A DNA stretch of 40,071 nt from Candidatus Omnitrophota bacterium (lineage in GTDB: Bacteria; Omnitrophota; Gorgyraeia; VGKN01). A model generated the notes under the pieces. The model did no database searches, was not told where the DNA came from, and worked only from the letters and a program-made list of their open reading frames with translations. Both the position numbers and the translations under genes were made by a program. Where the stretch lies: assembly GCA_020052955.1 (NCBI GenBank), contig JAGVOB010000152.1:1-40071 (forward strand), read 5' to 3'. Shown one piece after another: positions 1-7,893 of this stretch (within the stretch, counting starts at the first letter, position 1; every line of letters starts with the position of its first letter).

Positions 1-83
1 ATCATTATCTTCTTCATCTAATAAACCTCCGGATTATTACTGGTCAAACCAGTGGCTTACCTATCTTTGAGTTATAGGGTTCT

Positions 84-130
84 ACTCAATAAACCCAATA
101 ACTCTATAAACTCAATGAACTCAAGTAACT
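84..130. repeat. Short 9-nt-period tandem array, copy 1
   Basis: ACTCAATAA ACCCAATA ACTCTATAA ACTCAATGA ACTCAAGTA ACT. Confidence 0.88.
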
Positions 131-182
131 TTCTTTTATTCACTATTTATTTCCCCCAATTCCCCCTACTCTTCATTGCAAA

Positions 183-1412
183 TTAACTGATAGCATCGGG
201 AGGAATAATAAATAAATCCTTGCTTAAAGGGCAGGCTTGATGAGTCGGAGCAAGGACTGCGCCATTACCTATGGTAAAATTTGTCTTTTTTAGAAAAGTT
301 ATACCTTTTATATCGCCTGAACGCACTGAAGAAGAAAGTTTAATCTCAACTGGTAAGAGTTTTCCATTCTTTTCTATCAGAAGGTCAACCTCAATTTTTT
401 CCTTAGTTCGAAAATAAAAAATTCGCGGCTCTATCCCGCGATGCAAATAGCTTTTAACAATTTCTCCAATCAAAAAAGTTTCAAACAGCTGTCCGGCAAA
501 AGCTCCTCCAGACGCAGTCTGTGAGTCTCTCCAACCAGTTAGATAACAGACTAATCCGGTATCCAAAAAGTAAAGTTTTGGCGCCTTAATAAGGCGCTTG
601 GTAATATTTTTATAATATGGCCTCAACAGAAAAATTTGACCGCCAGATTCCAACAAACTCAACCACTCCTTGGCAGTGTTTACGCTTATATCGCTGTCAC
701 GCGCTAAATCTGACAGATTCAAAACTGACGCTGTGCGGGCAGCACAAACTCTTATAAATTTATCAAAACTTGAAAGGGATGAAACTTTCACTAAATCCCT
801 GAGATCCCTATCAATGTATGTCTGCACATAAGAACCATAAAAAGCATCGAGTCCGGGCGCATTTCTATGTAAAAGCCTGGGAAAAGAACCGCGGACTATT
901 TTTTTGAAAATTTGTAATATACTTATTGACTCATAGTCTTTGCTTACTTTTATTCTATCCGGGCTCCACGGACATTTTTCAAATGGGGCCTCTTTTTCCT
1001 CTGCCTGGGATATACCAAGTAATTTTACGATACCCACTCTTCCTGCCAAAGATTCGGAAACATTCTTCATCAAATGAAACTGTTGTGAGCCGGTAAGCCA
1101 GTAAGAACCCATCTTCTTCTTACGCTCAACCTCCGCTTTGAGGTAGGGAAAAAGTTGAGGGGCATATTGTATCTCATCAATTATCAAGGGAGCGGGAAAC
1201 CGCTGAAGAAATAGGCCTGGGTCGTTCTTTGCCAAAGAACGTATCTCAAATTCATCTAAACTGACATAATGATGTTTTAAAAACGGGGTTTGCTGGCTGA
1301 TGTGTTTTAAAAGCGTGGTCTTCCCTACCTGCCTTGCCCCGGTTAAAAGGAGTATCGGAAAGGTTTTTGATAAGTTTATAATCTGAGACTCTAAGTAGCG
1401 CCTTTTATACAT
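183..1412 (-). CDS. AAA ATPase with C-terminal DUF4143-like/nuclease-fold region (ATP-binding protein)
   Basis: Walker A LLLTGARQVGKTTLL, Walker B APLIIDEIQYAP, SYWLTGSQQF sensor-like segment, C-terminal FYFRTKEKIEVDLLIEKNGKLLPVEIKLSSS typical of DUF4143 ATPases. Confidence 0.93.
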   Translation of the reverse strand: MYKRRYLESQIINLSKTFPILLLTGARQVGKTTLLKHISQQTPFLKHHYVSLDEFEIRSLAKNDPGLFLQRFPAPLIIDEIQYAPQLFPYLKAEVERKKKMGSYWLTGSQQFHLMKNVSESLAGRVGIVKLLGISQAEEKEAPFEKCPWSPDRIKVSKDYESISILQIFKKIVRGSFPRLLHRNAPGLDAFYGSYVQTYIDRDLRDLVKVSSLSSFDKFIRVCAARTASVLNLSDLARDSDISVNTAKEWLSLLESGGQIFLLRPYYKNITKRLIKAPKLYFLDTGLVCYLTGWRDSQTASGGAFAGQLFETFLIGEIVKSYLHRGIEPRIFYFRTKEKIEVDLLIEKNGKLLPVEIKLSSSVRSGDIKGITFLKKTNFTIGNGAVLAPTHQACPLSKDLFIIPPDAIS

Positions 1413-1443
1413 ACGACTATTTTATAGTATAACTGCAAATTAG

Positions 1444-1713
1444 TCAAATAAATTTTAAAATCTCACAGGCCTTTGCAGGGCCAAGCCCGGAGAAATTTTT
1501 TAACTCTTTATAGGTTAAATTTGGTAAATTCTCTGCCTTATGCTTTTTGAGGAGCTTATTAGCTAAATCAATTACGTTTTCACCTTTTTTACCTGAGCGT
1601 AGAATTATTGCCAGGAGTTCTGAATTAGAAAGGTGTTCTGGCCCATATTGTATAAGTTTCTCCCTCGGCCTTTCAATTCTGGGTATATCCTTTATTCTTT
1701 GTTTATATTCCAT
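1444..1713 (-). CDS. Short RadC-like protein: UPF0758 N-terminal helix-hairpin-helix only, no JAB/MPN domain
   Basis: IKDIPRIERPREKLIQYGPEHLSNSELLAIILRSGKKGENVIDLANKLL...LTYKELKNFSGLGPAKACEILKFI matches the RadC N-terminus; stop at the point where the JAB domain would begin. Confidence 0.85.
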   Translation of the reverse strand: MEYKQRIKDIPRIERPREKLIQYGPEHLSNSELLAIILRSGKKGENVIDLANKLLKKHKAENLPNLTYKELKNFSGLGPAKACEILKFI

Positions 1714-1812
1714 TATAAATTAGTTTTTAACAAGATAATTGTCTCATCTCGTAGGTGGGATTTTAGAAAAATTAATTCATAATTTTTGTAATTCATCGCA
1801 AAATAACCCATC

Positions 1813-1867
1813 GCTCAATCACTCAATCGACTCAATGAACTCTATTAACTCAAGTAACTCAATAACT
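1813..1867. repeat. Short 9-nt-period tandem array, copy 2 (runs into the last codons of the RND gene)
   Basis: GCTCAATC ACTCAATCG ACTCAATGA ACTCTATTA ACTCAAGTA ACTCAATAA CT. Confidence 0.9.
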
Positions 1868-4800
1868 ATCCTTTTTTACTAATTCATAATACCTTCCCAC
1901 TGCAAGTGGTCCACGGCCAACAATAAGGCCCCTGCCCGTTAAATCTTTTAAATCTCTTGCCGCAGTGGGGATGGAGGTCTTAAAAATTTTTGCGTAGTCT
2001 TTTCTTGTAACCGTGCCATATTGTTTTAAATACTCAAGCGCCCTGCGCTGTCTCTTATTCAACCGTTTAATATATTTTTCTTCTTTGTATATTTTCAAGC
2101 CCTCATAAAGTGAGGTTCTTTTCGCCAATTCTTTTTCTTCCTCAAGGGGCTTTTCTTCTACCGGAGGCATAAACAGCTTATCCTCTTCTGAGACCTTCTC
2201 TTCAGGTAGAGGCGGCGCTACAGGAGGCTGCTCTGTTAATTCCTGGGGGGGTGGCTCTTCGGGCTTTTCCAATTCGGGGAGTGGTTCTTCGGTTTCCTCA
2301 ACAATGGGCTTTTCTTCTACCGGAGGTACAAACAGTTTATCCCCTCTCGCGGTCTTTTCTTCCTCGGCTGCAGGAGGAACTAAAGAAGGTTGTTCTGTTA
2401 ATTCCTGAGACGGCGGCTCTTCGGGTTTTTCCTGGGGTTCTTCCTTCTCTTCCTGCTCAGGCTCTAATTCTAATGGCTTTTCTTCGGCCTCTTTTGGTAT
2501 TTCTTCTATTTGAGCTTCTGATTTTAATTCCGGTGGAATAATTTCAGCGGGCATTTCCCTTTTTTCTTCAAGTTCGAGCAGTTTAATCTCTTCTGGGACC
2601 GAAGTCTTTGCTTCGGTAGGCATTATCTCGGGAGGAACTTCGGGCTCGGTTTCTATTTTTGGTTCTTCAATTTCCCCAACAGGTTTAACTTCCGGCTCAA
2701 CAGGCGTAATCTCCAAAGGTTTCTGGAGTTCTACTTTTGTCTCTGGCGGCAGAGTTTCTTCAGTGGGTTTAATCTCCGGCTCTATAGGCGTAATTTCCGA
2801 AGGCAGTTCCTCTTCTTTAATTTCAGGCAATCCTACTTCCTCCGGTTCCATCGGTATAATTTCAAGCGGAGTTTCCCTTTGCGGTTCAGATTTTATTTCG
2901 GGTTCTTTGACCTCCAGAGGAGGTTGTTCTGCCTTTGGTTCTTCGATTATCTGAGGTTCTTTGGTTTCTTCAGGTGCTTCGGGTTTTTCTTCGATCTCTT
3001 CCTTTTCGGGCTCCAATTCTATGGGCTTTTCTAATTCAGGGACTGCCGGCTCTTTGGCTTCTTCTGTGGGAGGCGGCTCTACTGTCTCTTCTTCGATGGG
3101 CTTTTCTTCTACCGGAGGCATAAACAGCTTATCCTCTTCTTGCACTTTCTCTTCTTCGGCTACAGGAGGCACTAAGGGAAGCTGCTCCGGCAATTCCTTA
3201 AGGGATATCTCTTCGGGTTTTTCCTTCTCTTCTGCCGGAAGCACTTTCTCTTTCTCGAGCTCTGGTTCTGCGGGTTTTTCCAATTCAGGGAGATGTTCTT
3301 CAACTTCCTCTACAGGAGGCGGCTCTACTGTTTTTTCCTCCGCGGGCTTTTCTTCCACAGGAGGTACAAGCAGTTTATCCTCTCTCGCGGTTTTCTCTTC
3401 TTCGACTGCAGGAGGCACTAAAGAAGGCTGTTCTGTTAACTCCCCAGACAATGGCTCTTCGGTTTTTTCCTGGGGTTCTTCCTTCTCTTCCAGCTCAGGC
3501 TCTAATTCTATAGGCTTTTCTAATCCAGGGAGAGGCTCTTTGGTTTCCTCAACGGGAGGCGGCTCTACTGTTTCTTCTTCGAGCTTGGGTAAAATATCTA
3601 CGGGAGCGCCCTTTCTTTTCTTAAAAATAGACTCCATTATTCTTGAAGAGGAGAGGTAGAGAGCCGGTATCACAAGTAGGGTTAAAAATGTGGCTGAGAG
3701 AAGGCCGCCCATAGTAGTTTTTGCAAGGGGCGCATCAAGCTCTGAGCCCTCAGAAAGGCCCAGTGCAAGCGGCAATAAACCTATGATAGAGGTTGATGCT
3801 GTCATAAGAATTGGCCTTAAGCGAACCTTTCCTGCCCTAATGGCGGCATCATATACTTCAATGCCGCGATTACGGAGGATGTTGGTATAATCTATCAGTA
3901 TAATGCCGTTATTTACAACTATACCGCCCTGCATGATTATGCCTAATAACACAACTACGCTTAAGGCGGTATGAGTAATATGCAATGTCCATACTATTCC
4001 GATAAGAGACAGCGGTATGGTAAACATTATTAGAAACGGCTGCCACAAAGATTCAAACTGGGCAGCCATAATCATATATACCAATAAAACCGCCAGCGCC
4101 AGCGCGAACATAAGGCTATTGAAAGACTCCTTCATCTTTTCGGTCTCTCCTGTCAGCGTAATGCTGTAGCCTTTGGGAATTTTAAAAGAACTCAACAATT
4201 TATTTAATTCATCCTGCACCTCATTTAAAGAGCGCTTATAAACATTGGCGGTTACCAGAACGGTTCTCTGCTGGTTCATCCTTCTAATTTCAGAGGGGCC
4301 CCTGCCTATCCCTATATACGCAACTTCTTTTAAGGGTAACTGCATCCCCGAGGGAGCACTCAACAATATATTCCCTATCTTTGAGATATCCCTTCTATCC
4401 TCCTTCCTTAATCTTACTCTTATGTCTATTTCCTTGCCGGATTCCTTGAATTTTGTTGCAATATATCCCTTGAGAGCAACCTGCGCAGTCGCTGCCATAT
4501 CCTTCACCGATATGCCATACGAGGACGCCCTATCTTTTAATACCCATATCTTTGTCTCGGGGGAAGACTCGGCAAGGTTATGCTTTACTCCATAAAGACC
4601 GCCTACCCTCTTAAGCAGAACTTGTATATTGTTTGTCGTTGTCCTTAAAACCCCTATATCGGGGCCTTTGATTTCAAGCACAACCGGCGCGCTTGACTCA
4701 AATGCAGTTTTTAGAGCACTCTCCTGAACTATATACTGTATCTCGGCATTGGAAAGATCTATTTGCGATAATTTATCCTTTAAACTCTGTATAAAATCAG

Positions 4801-6832
4801 ACGTTGAAACACGCCTTTCTTTCCTGAGGTTTACCATAATCTGGGCCTGATGCGAACCGAGGGTTTCAATGCCTTCGCCTTTTGCGCGCTCACGGCTAGA
4901 ACCTATGTTCAAGGCGGCCTCTTCAACGTAAGCATCAGTTAAAAGAAGGTTCTCTATCTTTTTAACAACCGCGTCGGTCATAGAAAGCTTTGTCCCCGGC
5001 GACAAATCCATCTTTATTACAAATTGCCCCTGGTCTATTTTAGGCATAAACTCCTTATCCATAATAGAAAACCTGCTTATGCTGAAGAAGAATACCGCTA
5101 GAATTATCAACATATACAAAAATCTGTGCCTTAAAAAACCTTCTATAACATGCGAGTATACATTTTCAATTAAATCTACGGGTTTTCCTATAAATTCCCA
5201 AAATCTATTCTTTGGCAATGCGTCAAACGCCCCGGTTTCATCTTCTGCGTCTATGGGTTTTTCTATTTTTTTAACGGGCGCCTTTCCTTTAATCTGCGAT
5301 ACAAGACAGGGTATAAGCATGAAGGCTATTATAAGAGAGACTACCTGCGTAACAATAACAACCCAGGCCAGCTCCTTAAACAGCTGGCCGGCAATACCTA
5401 TAACGAATACCATCGGGAAAAACACGCATATTGTCGTAAGAGTTGACGCTATCATCGGGGCTATTACTTCATTGCTGCCTACGACAGCTGCCTCCTTTGC
5501 GGAAAATCCCTGCTTTCTGTACCTAAAGATACTTTCAACTACGACTATGGCATTATCTATAAGCATGCCAACGCCTATTGCCATCCCACCCAGAGACATC
5601 ATATTTAAAGTAATGCCTCTAAAATACATAAGACTAAAACATGCCAGAATCGATATCGGAGTGATTGTGATAACTACAGCGGAAAGCCATAAATTCTTTA
5701 GAAAGATGACCAAAACCAAAAATGCCAAAATGCCGCCCTGCACCGCGGCATCCCTTACCCCCTTTATTGACTGCCTGATAAACAAAGACTGGTCATATAC
5801 TATTTTTACCCTTACATCCTTGGGAAGATTCTGATTTATGTCCTTGAGCGTCTTTTTTACCTTATCTGCTACCTGAAGAGTAAAACTACCGGCCTGTTTT
5901 TGAATTGAGAGAGAGATATTGTCAGAGCCGTTATAGCGTGAAATGCTTGTCTTTTCCTTTAAGGTATCTCTTATCTCACCTATATCTGATAGCAGAATAA
6001 ACCTCTTAAGCCCCTCTTTTTTATTTATAGCCGATTCCTGTTCGAGCTCTGAAAGGGATTTCAGCTCTTTGAGCGCCGCCTCTTTCCTGTCTTCCACTTC
6101 TATAACCGTGTCCTTTATATCGGACACCTTCTGATACTCTCCCATCGTCCTTATCAGGTACTCGTATAAGCTTTCTTTTATCGTTCCTGCCGGATAGTTT
6201 ATATTTGATTTATTCAACGCGTCTAAAATAGTTAATAGCGAGATTCCTGACGCCTGAAGCCTGCCCTGGTCTATTTCAACCAGTATCTCTCTTTCAAGCC
6301 CACCCGATAGGCTGCACGAGGCAACCCCCTCTATTTTTTCCAACTCATCCTTAATGACCTTTTTTGTTATAGCAAGCAGCTCCTGCGGACCCTCTGCGCC
6401 TGTAATGCTTAAAATAATAATCGGGAGCTCAAACGGGTTGAATTTCATAACAATAGGTTCTTCAGAGTCCCGCGGCAGGCGCCCCTTAATAAGGTCTATC
6501 TTTTCTCTCATCCCCAGGGCAGCGAAGTCCATATTCGTTCCCCAGTTAAACTCCGCCATAACGAGAGAGGTGCCCTCTTTTGAGATAGAACTAATGCTTT
6601 TTATATTGGGGACGGTTGCAACAGCCTCTTCTATCGGCCTTGTAATTAGGAGTTCAACTTCTTCCGGCGCGGCATTCTCATAGTTTGCGACAACCGATAG
6701 CTGTGGGTACGTAATAGGAGGGTAAAGTTCCTGCGGCAGGCGGTTTAACGATATTATGCCCAGGATAACCACGCCTGTAAATATCATTACAGTAGTGACA
6801 GGCCTTCTTACTGAAAAATCGGGTAAGCCCAT
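1859..6832 (-). CDS. RND (AcrB/HAE1-type) efflux transporter with long Pro/Glu repeat C-terminal extension and terminal winged-helix domain
   Basis: MGLPDFSVRRPVTTVMIFTGVVILGIISLNRLPQELYPPITYPQLSVVANYENAAPEEVE, GMAIGVGMLIDNAIVVVESIFRYR, GIIMQGGIVVNNGIILIDYTN, RAGKVRLRPILMTASTSIIGLLPLALGLSEGSELDAPLA are RND hallmarks; tail is P/E-rich then LNKRQRRALEYLKQYGTVTRKDYAKIFKTSIPTAARDLKDLTGRGLIVGRG. Confidence 0.95.
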   Translation of the reverse strand: MGLPDFSVRRPVTTVMIFTGVVILGIISLNRLPQELYPPITYPQLSVVANYENAAPEEVELLITRPIEEAVATVPNIKSISSISKEGTSLVMAEFNWGTNMDFAALGMREKIDLIKGRLPRDSEEPIVMKFNPFELPIIILSITGAEGPQELLAITKKVIKDELEKIEGVASCSLSGGLEREILVEIDQGRLQASGISLLTILDALNKSNINYPAGTIKESLYEYLIRTMGEYQKVSDIKDTVIEVEDRKEAALKELKSLSELEQESAINKKEGLKRFILLSDIGEIRDTLKEKTSISRYNGSDNISLSIQKQAGSFTLQVADKVKKTLKDINQNLPKDVRVKIVYDQSLFIRQSIKGVRDAAVQGGILAFLVLVIFLKNLWLSAVVITITPISILACFSLMYFRGITLNMMSLGGMAIGVGMLIDNAIVVVESIFRYRKQGFSAKEAAVVGSNEVIAPMIASTLTTICVFFPMVFVIGIAGQLFKELAWVVIVTQVVSLIIAFMLIPCLVSQIKGKAPVKKIEKPIDAEDETGAFDALPKNRFWEFIGKPVDLIENVYSHVIEGFLRHRFLYMLIILAVFFFSISRFSIMDKEFMPKIDQGQFVIKMDLSPGTKLSMTDAVVKKIENLLLTDAYVEEAALNIGSSRERAKGEGIETLGSHQAQIMVNLRKERRVSTSDFIQSLKDKLSQIDLSNAEIQYIVQESALKTAFESSAPVVLEIKGPDIGVLRTTTNNIQVLLKRVGGLYGVKHNLAESSPETKIWVLKDRASSYGISVKDMAATAQVALKGYIATKFKESGKEIDIRVRLRKEDRRDISKIGNILLSAPSGMQLPLKEVAYIGIGRGPSEIRRMNQQRTVLVTANVYKRSLNEVQDELNKLLSSFKIPKGYSITLTGETEKMKESFNSLMFALALAVLLVYMIMAAQFESLWQPFLIMFTIPLSLIGIVWTLHITHTALSVVVLLGIIMQGGIVVNNGIILIDYTNILRNRGIEVYDAAIRAGKVRLRPILMTASTSIIGLLPLALGLSEGSELDAPLAKTTMGGLLSATFLTLLVIPALYLSSSRIMESIFKKRKGAPVDILPKLEEETVEPPPVEETKEPLPGLEKPIELEPELEEKEEPQEKTEEPLSGELTEQPSLVPPAVEEEKTAREDKLLVPPVEEKPAEEKTVEPPPVEEVEEHLPELEKPAEPELEKEKVLPAEEKEKPEEISLKELPEQLPLVPPVAEEEKVQEEDKLFMPPVEEKPIEEETVEPPPTEEAKEPAVPELEKPIELEPEKEEIEEKPEAPEETKEPQIIEEPKAEQPPLEVKEPEIKSEPQRETPLEIIPMEPEEVGLPEIKEEELPSEITPIEPEIKPTEETLPPETKVELQKPLEITPVEPEVKPVGEIEEPKIETEPEVPPEIMPTEAKTSVPEEIKLLELEEKREMPAEIIPPELKSEAQIEEIPKEAEEKPLELEPEQEEKEEPQEKPEEPPSQELTEQPSLVPPAAEEEKTARGDKLFVPPVEEKPIVEETEEPLPELEKPEEPPPQELTEQPPVAPPLPEEKVSEEDKLFMPPVEEKPLEEEKELAKRTSLYEGLKIYKEEKYIKRLNKRQRRALEYLKQYGTVTRKDYAKIFKTSIPTAARDLKDLTGRGLIVGRGPLAVGRYYELVKKDSY
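1868..2095 (-). other. C-terminal winged helix-turn-helix domain of the RND protein (DeoR/Fic-type wHTH)
   Basis: LNKRQRRALEYLKQYGTVTRKDYAKIFKTSIPTAARDLKDLTGRGLIVGRGPLAVGRYYEL: HTH with 'tRDLkdL..rGli' recognition helix and wing. Confidence 0.8.
2100..3590 (-). repeat. Pro/Glu-rich low-complexity repeat region in RND C-terminal tail
   Basis: Recurrent DKLFMPPVEEKP / DKLLVPPVEEKP / DKLFVPPVEEKP / DKLFMPPVEEKP, ELTEQPSLVPP and LEKPIELEPE units; matching recurrent DNA such as gggcttttcttctaccggagg. Confidence 0.95.
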
Positions 6833-6904
6833 ATAAAGTTATGAGTTATTGGTTATTAGTTATTAAGTGCGATGTGCTTTCTTCAAGTTAAATTTACAGA
6901 AATA

Positions 6905-7044
6905 ATAATTAGGCAACGGCCAGGGTAACGATACCCGTTTCGTTAGGCGTCTTTGGGTTACGTCTTAAGTCTTATTAACCGAACAACGTAACCGTCAGAC
7001 GATACGGGCTTCCTTGCCATAACCGAAAGCCTTAACCTAATTAT
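6905..7044. repeat. Intergenic 140-bp element with terminal inverted repeats ATAATTAGG...CCTAATTAT and internal hairpin potential
   Basis: ataattagg at 6905-6913 and cctaattat at 7036-7044; internal GGGTA-acga-TACCC hairpin and GC content visibly higher than adjacent spacer. Confidence 0.55.
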
Positions 7045-7057
7045 GCACACTGCTTAA

Positions 7058-7648
7058 TCAATTTAACGTAAATTCTGAAAAGCCTTCTTTAGCGCTATTT
7101 AGCCCGGATTCCAATTCGTTTATGAGGAATTTTAACTGCGCAATATCCGGCTGGGATTTTGTCAATTCCGCCTTAATAGATTCTACGGCTGTTAAACTCT
7201 TGGCGGTTAATTGTTCCGGTTTTTTAAGTTTCTCTTTAAGGGAAAACGTCATGTCATTTATCTGCTGGGCAAGATCCTGAAGCTCGTCTGTCTTTCTTAG
7301 TTTTACGCTCAAAGAGAGATTCCCCTTTCCTATATCCTGCAAGCTTCTTTCTATCCTTACCAGCGGCCCCGCTATCCTGTGCGAAACAATAACGGTCGCC
7401 ACAGTTATAAGGATAATGGCCAACAAAAATCCCGCCGCAAGCCTTAAATTCAATTCGTTTACTATAGCCATTAGCCTGTGTTGCGGAAAAACCTTTGAGA
7501 GCTTTCCAACTAAGACCGTCATGCTGGAGTTGTATACGATAAATCCGCATACCAGGCCTATTAACAGCATAAATAATAAAACAAAGGCTGCAAATTTTAA
7601 CTGGAATTTCCTTACAATAAATATCCTTCTGACGTTCTTATCCGGCAT
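7058..7648 (-). CDS. Membrane protein with two TM segments, HAMP domain and short coiled-coil; no output domain
   Basis: FAAFVLLFMLLIGLVCGFIVY, LAAGFLLAIILITVATVIVSHRIAGPLVRIERSLQDIGKGNLSLSVKLRKTDELQDLAQQINDM (HAMP); SD aggaggtgagaaaATG. Confidence 0.88.
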   Translation of the reverse strand: MPDKNVRRIFIVRKFQLKFAAFVLLFMLLIGLVCGFIVYNSSMTVLVGKLSKVFPQHRLMAIVNELNLRLAAGFLLAIILITVATVIVSHRIAGPLVRIERSLQDIGKGNLSLSVKLRKTDELQDLAQQINDMTFSLKEKLKKPEQLTAKSLTAVESIKAELTKSQPDIAQLKFLINELESGLNSAKEGFSEFTLN

Positions 7649-7652
7649 TTTC

Positions 7653-7755
7653 TCACCTCCTCAATGACCCTGCACCGTATGGTGCAGGGGAATTGATCCC
7701 GAGTCCGCCATAATTTGTGGCGGACGAGGGATCTATCTTATTTAATAATCCCTAA
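7653..7755 (-). repeat. Modular hairpin intergenic repeat, copy B (two stem-loops, ends in Shine-Dalgarno)
   Basis: Plus strand: cctcctcaatga [CCCTGCACCgtatGGTGCAGGG] gaattgatcccga [GTCCGCCataatttgtGGCGGAC] gagggatctatcttatttaataatccctaa; scaffold shared with 10217-10305. Confidence 0.9.
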
Positions 7756-7893
7756 ACTATACTGGAAATTTCATAGCTGTCCGCTAAAAATTTCAAGTAT
7801 GACTAAGCAAGGGACAATTGCGATTATAAATTATGTATTATGGATTAAGTGAAATTTAACTCATAATCTATAATCAGTAACTAATAACTATTT

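Noticed and set aside
84-1867. Possible CRISPR arrays from the repeated ACTCAAT units
   Set aside because: Period is 9 nt with no 25-40 nt spacers; no cas genes nearby.
2251-3659. Plus-strand ORFs over the RND tail (for example 2961..3659, 232 aa, Ser/Gly-rich)
   Set aside because: Antisense shadow of the Pro/Glu repeat; composition (S/G runs) follows from reverse reading of P/E codons, and no independent motif or SD.
5079-5834. 251-aa plus-strand ORF antisense to the RND core
   Set aside because: The minus-strand frame has strong RND family motifs here; the antisense translation shows no recognisable domain.
6905-7044. Assignment to a known riboswitch (c-di-GMP, cobalamin, etc.)
   Set aside because: I could not match any conserved core; kept as an unassigned structured element.
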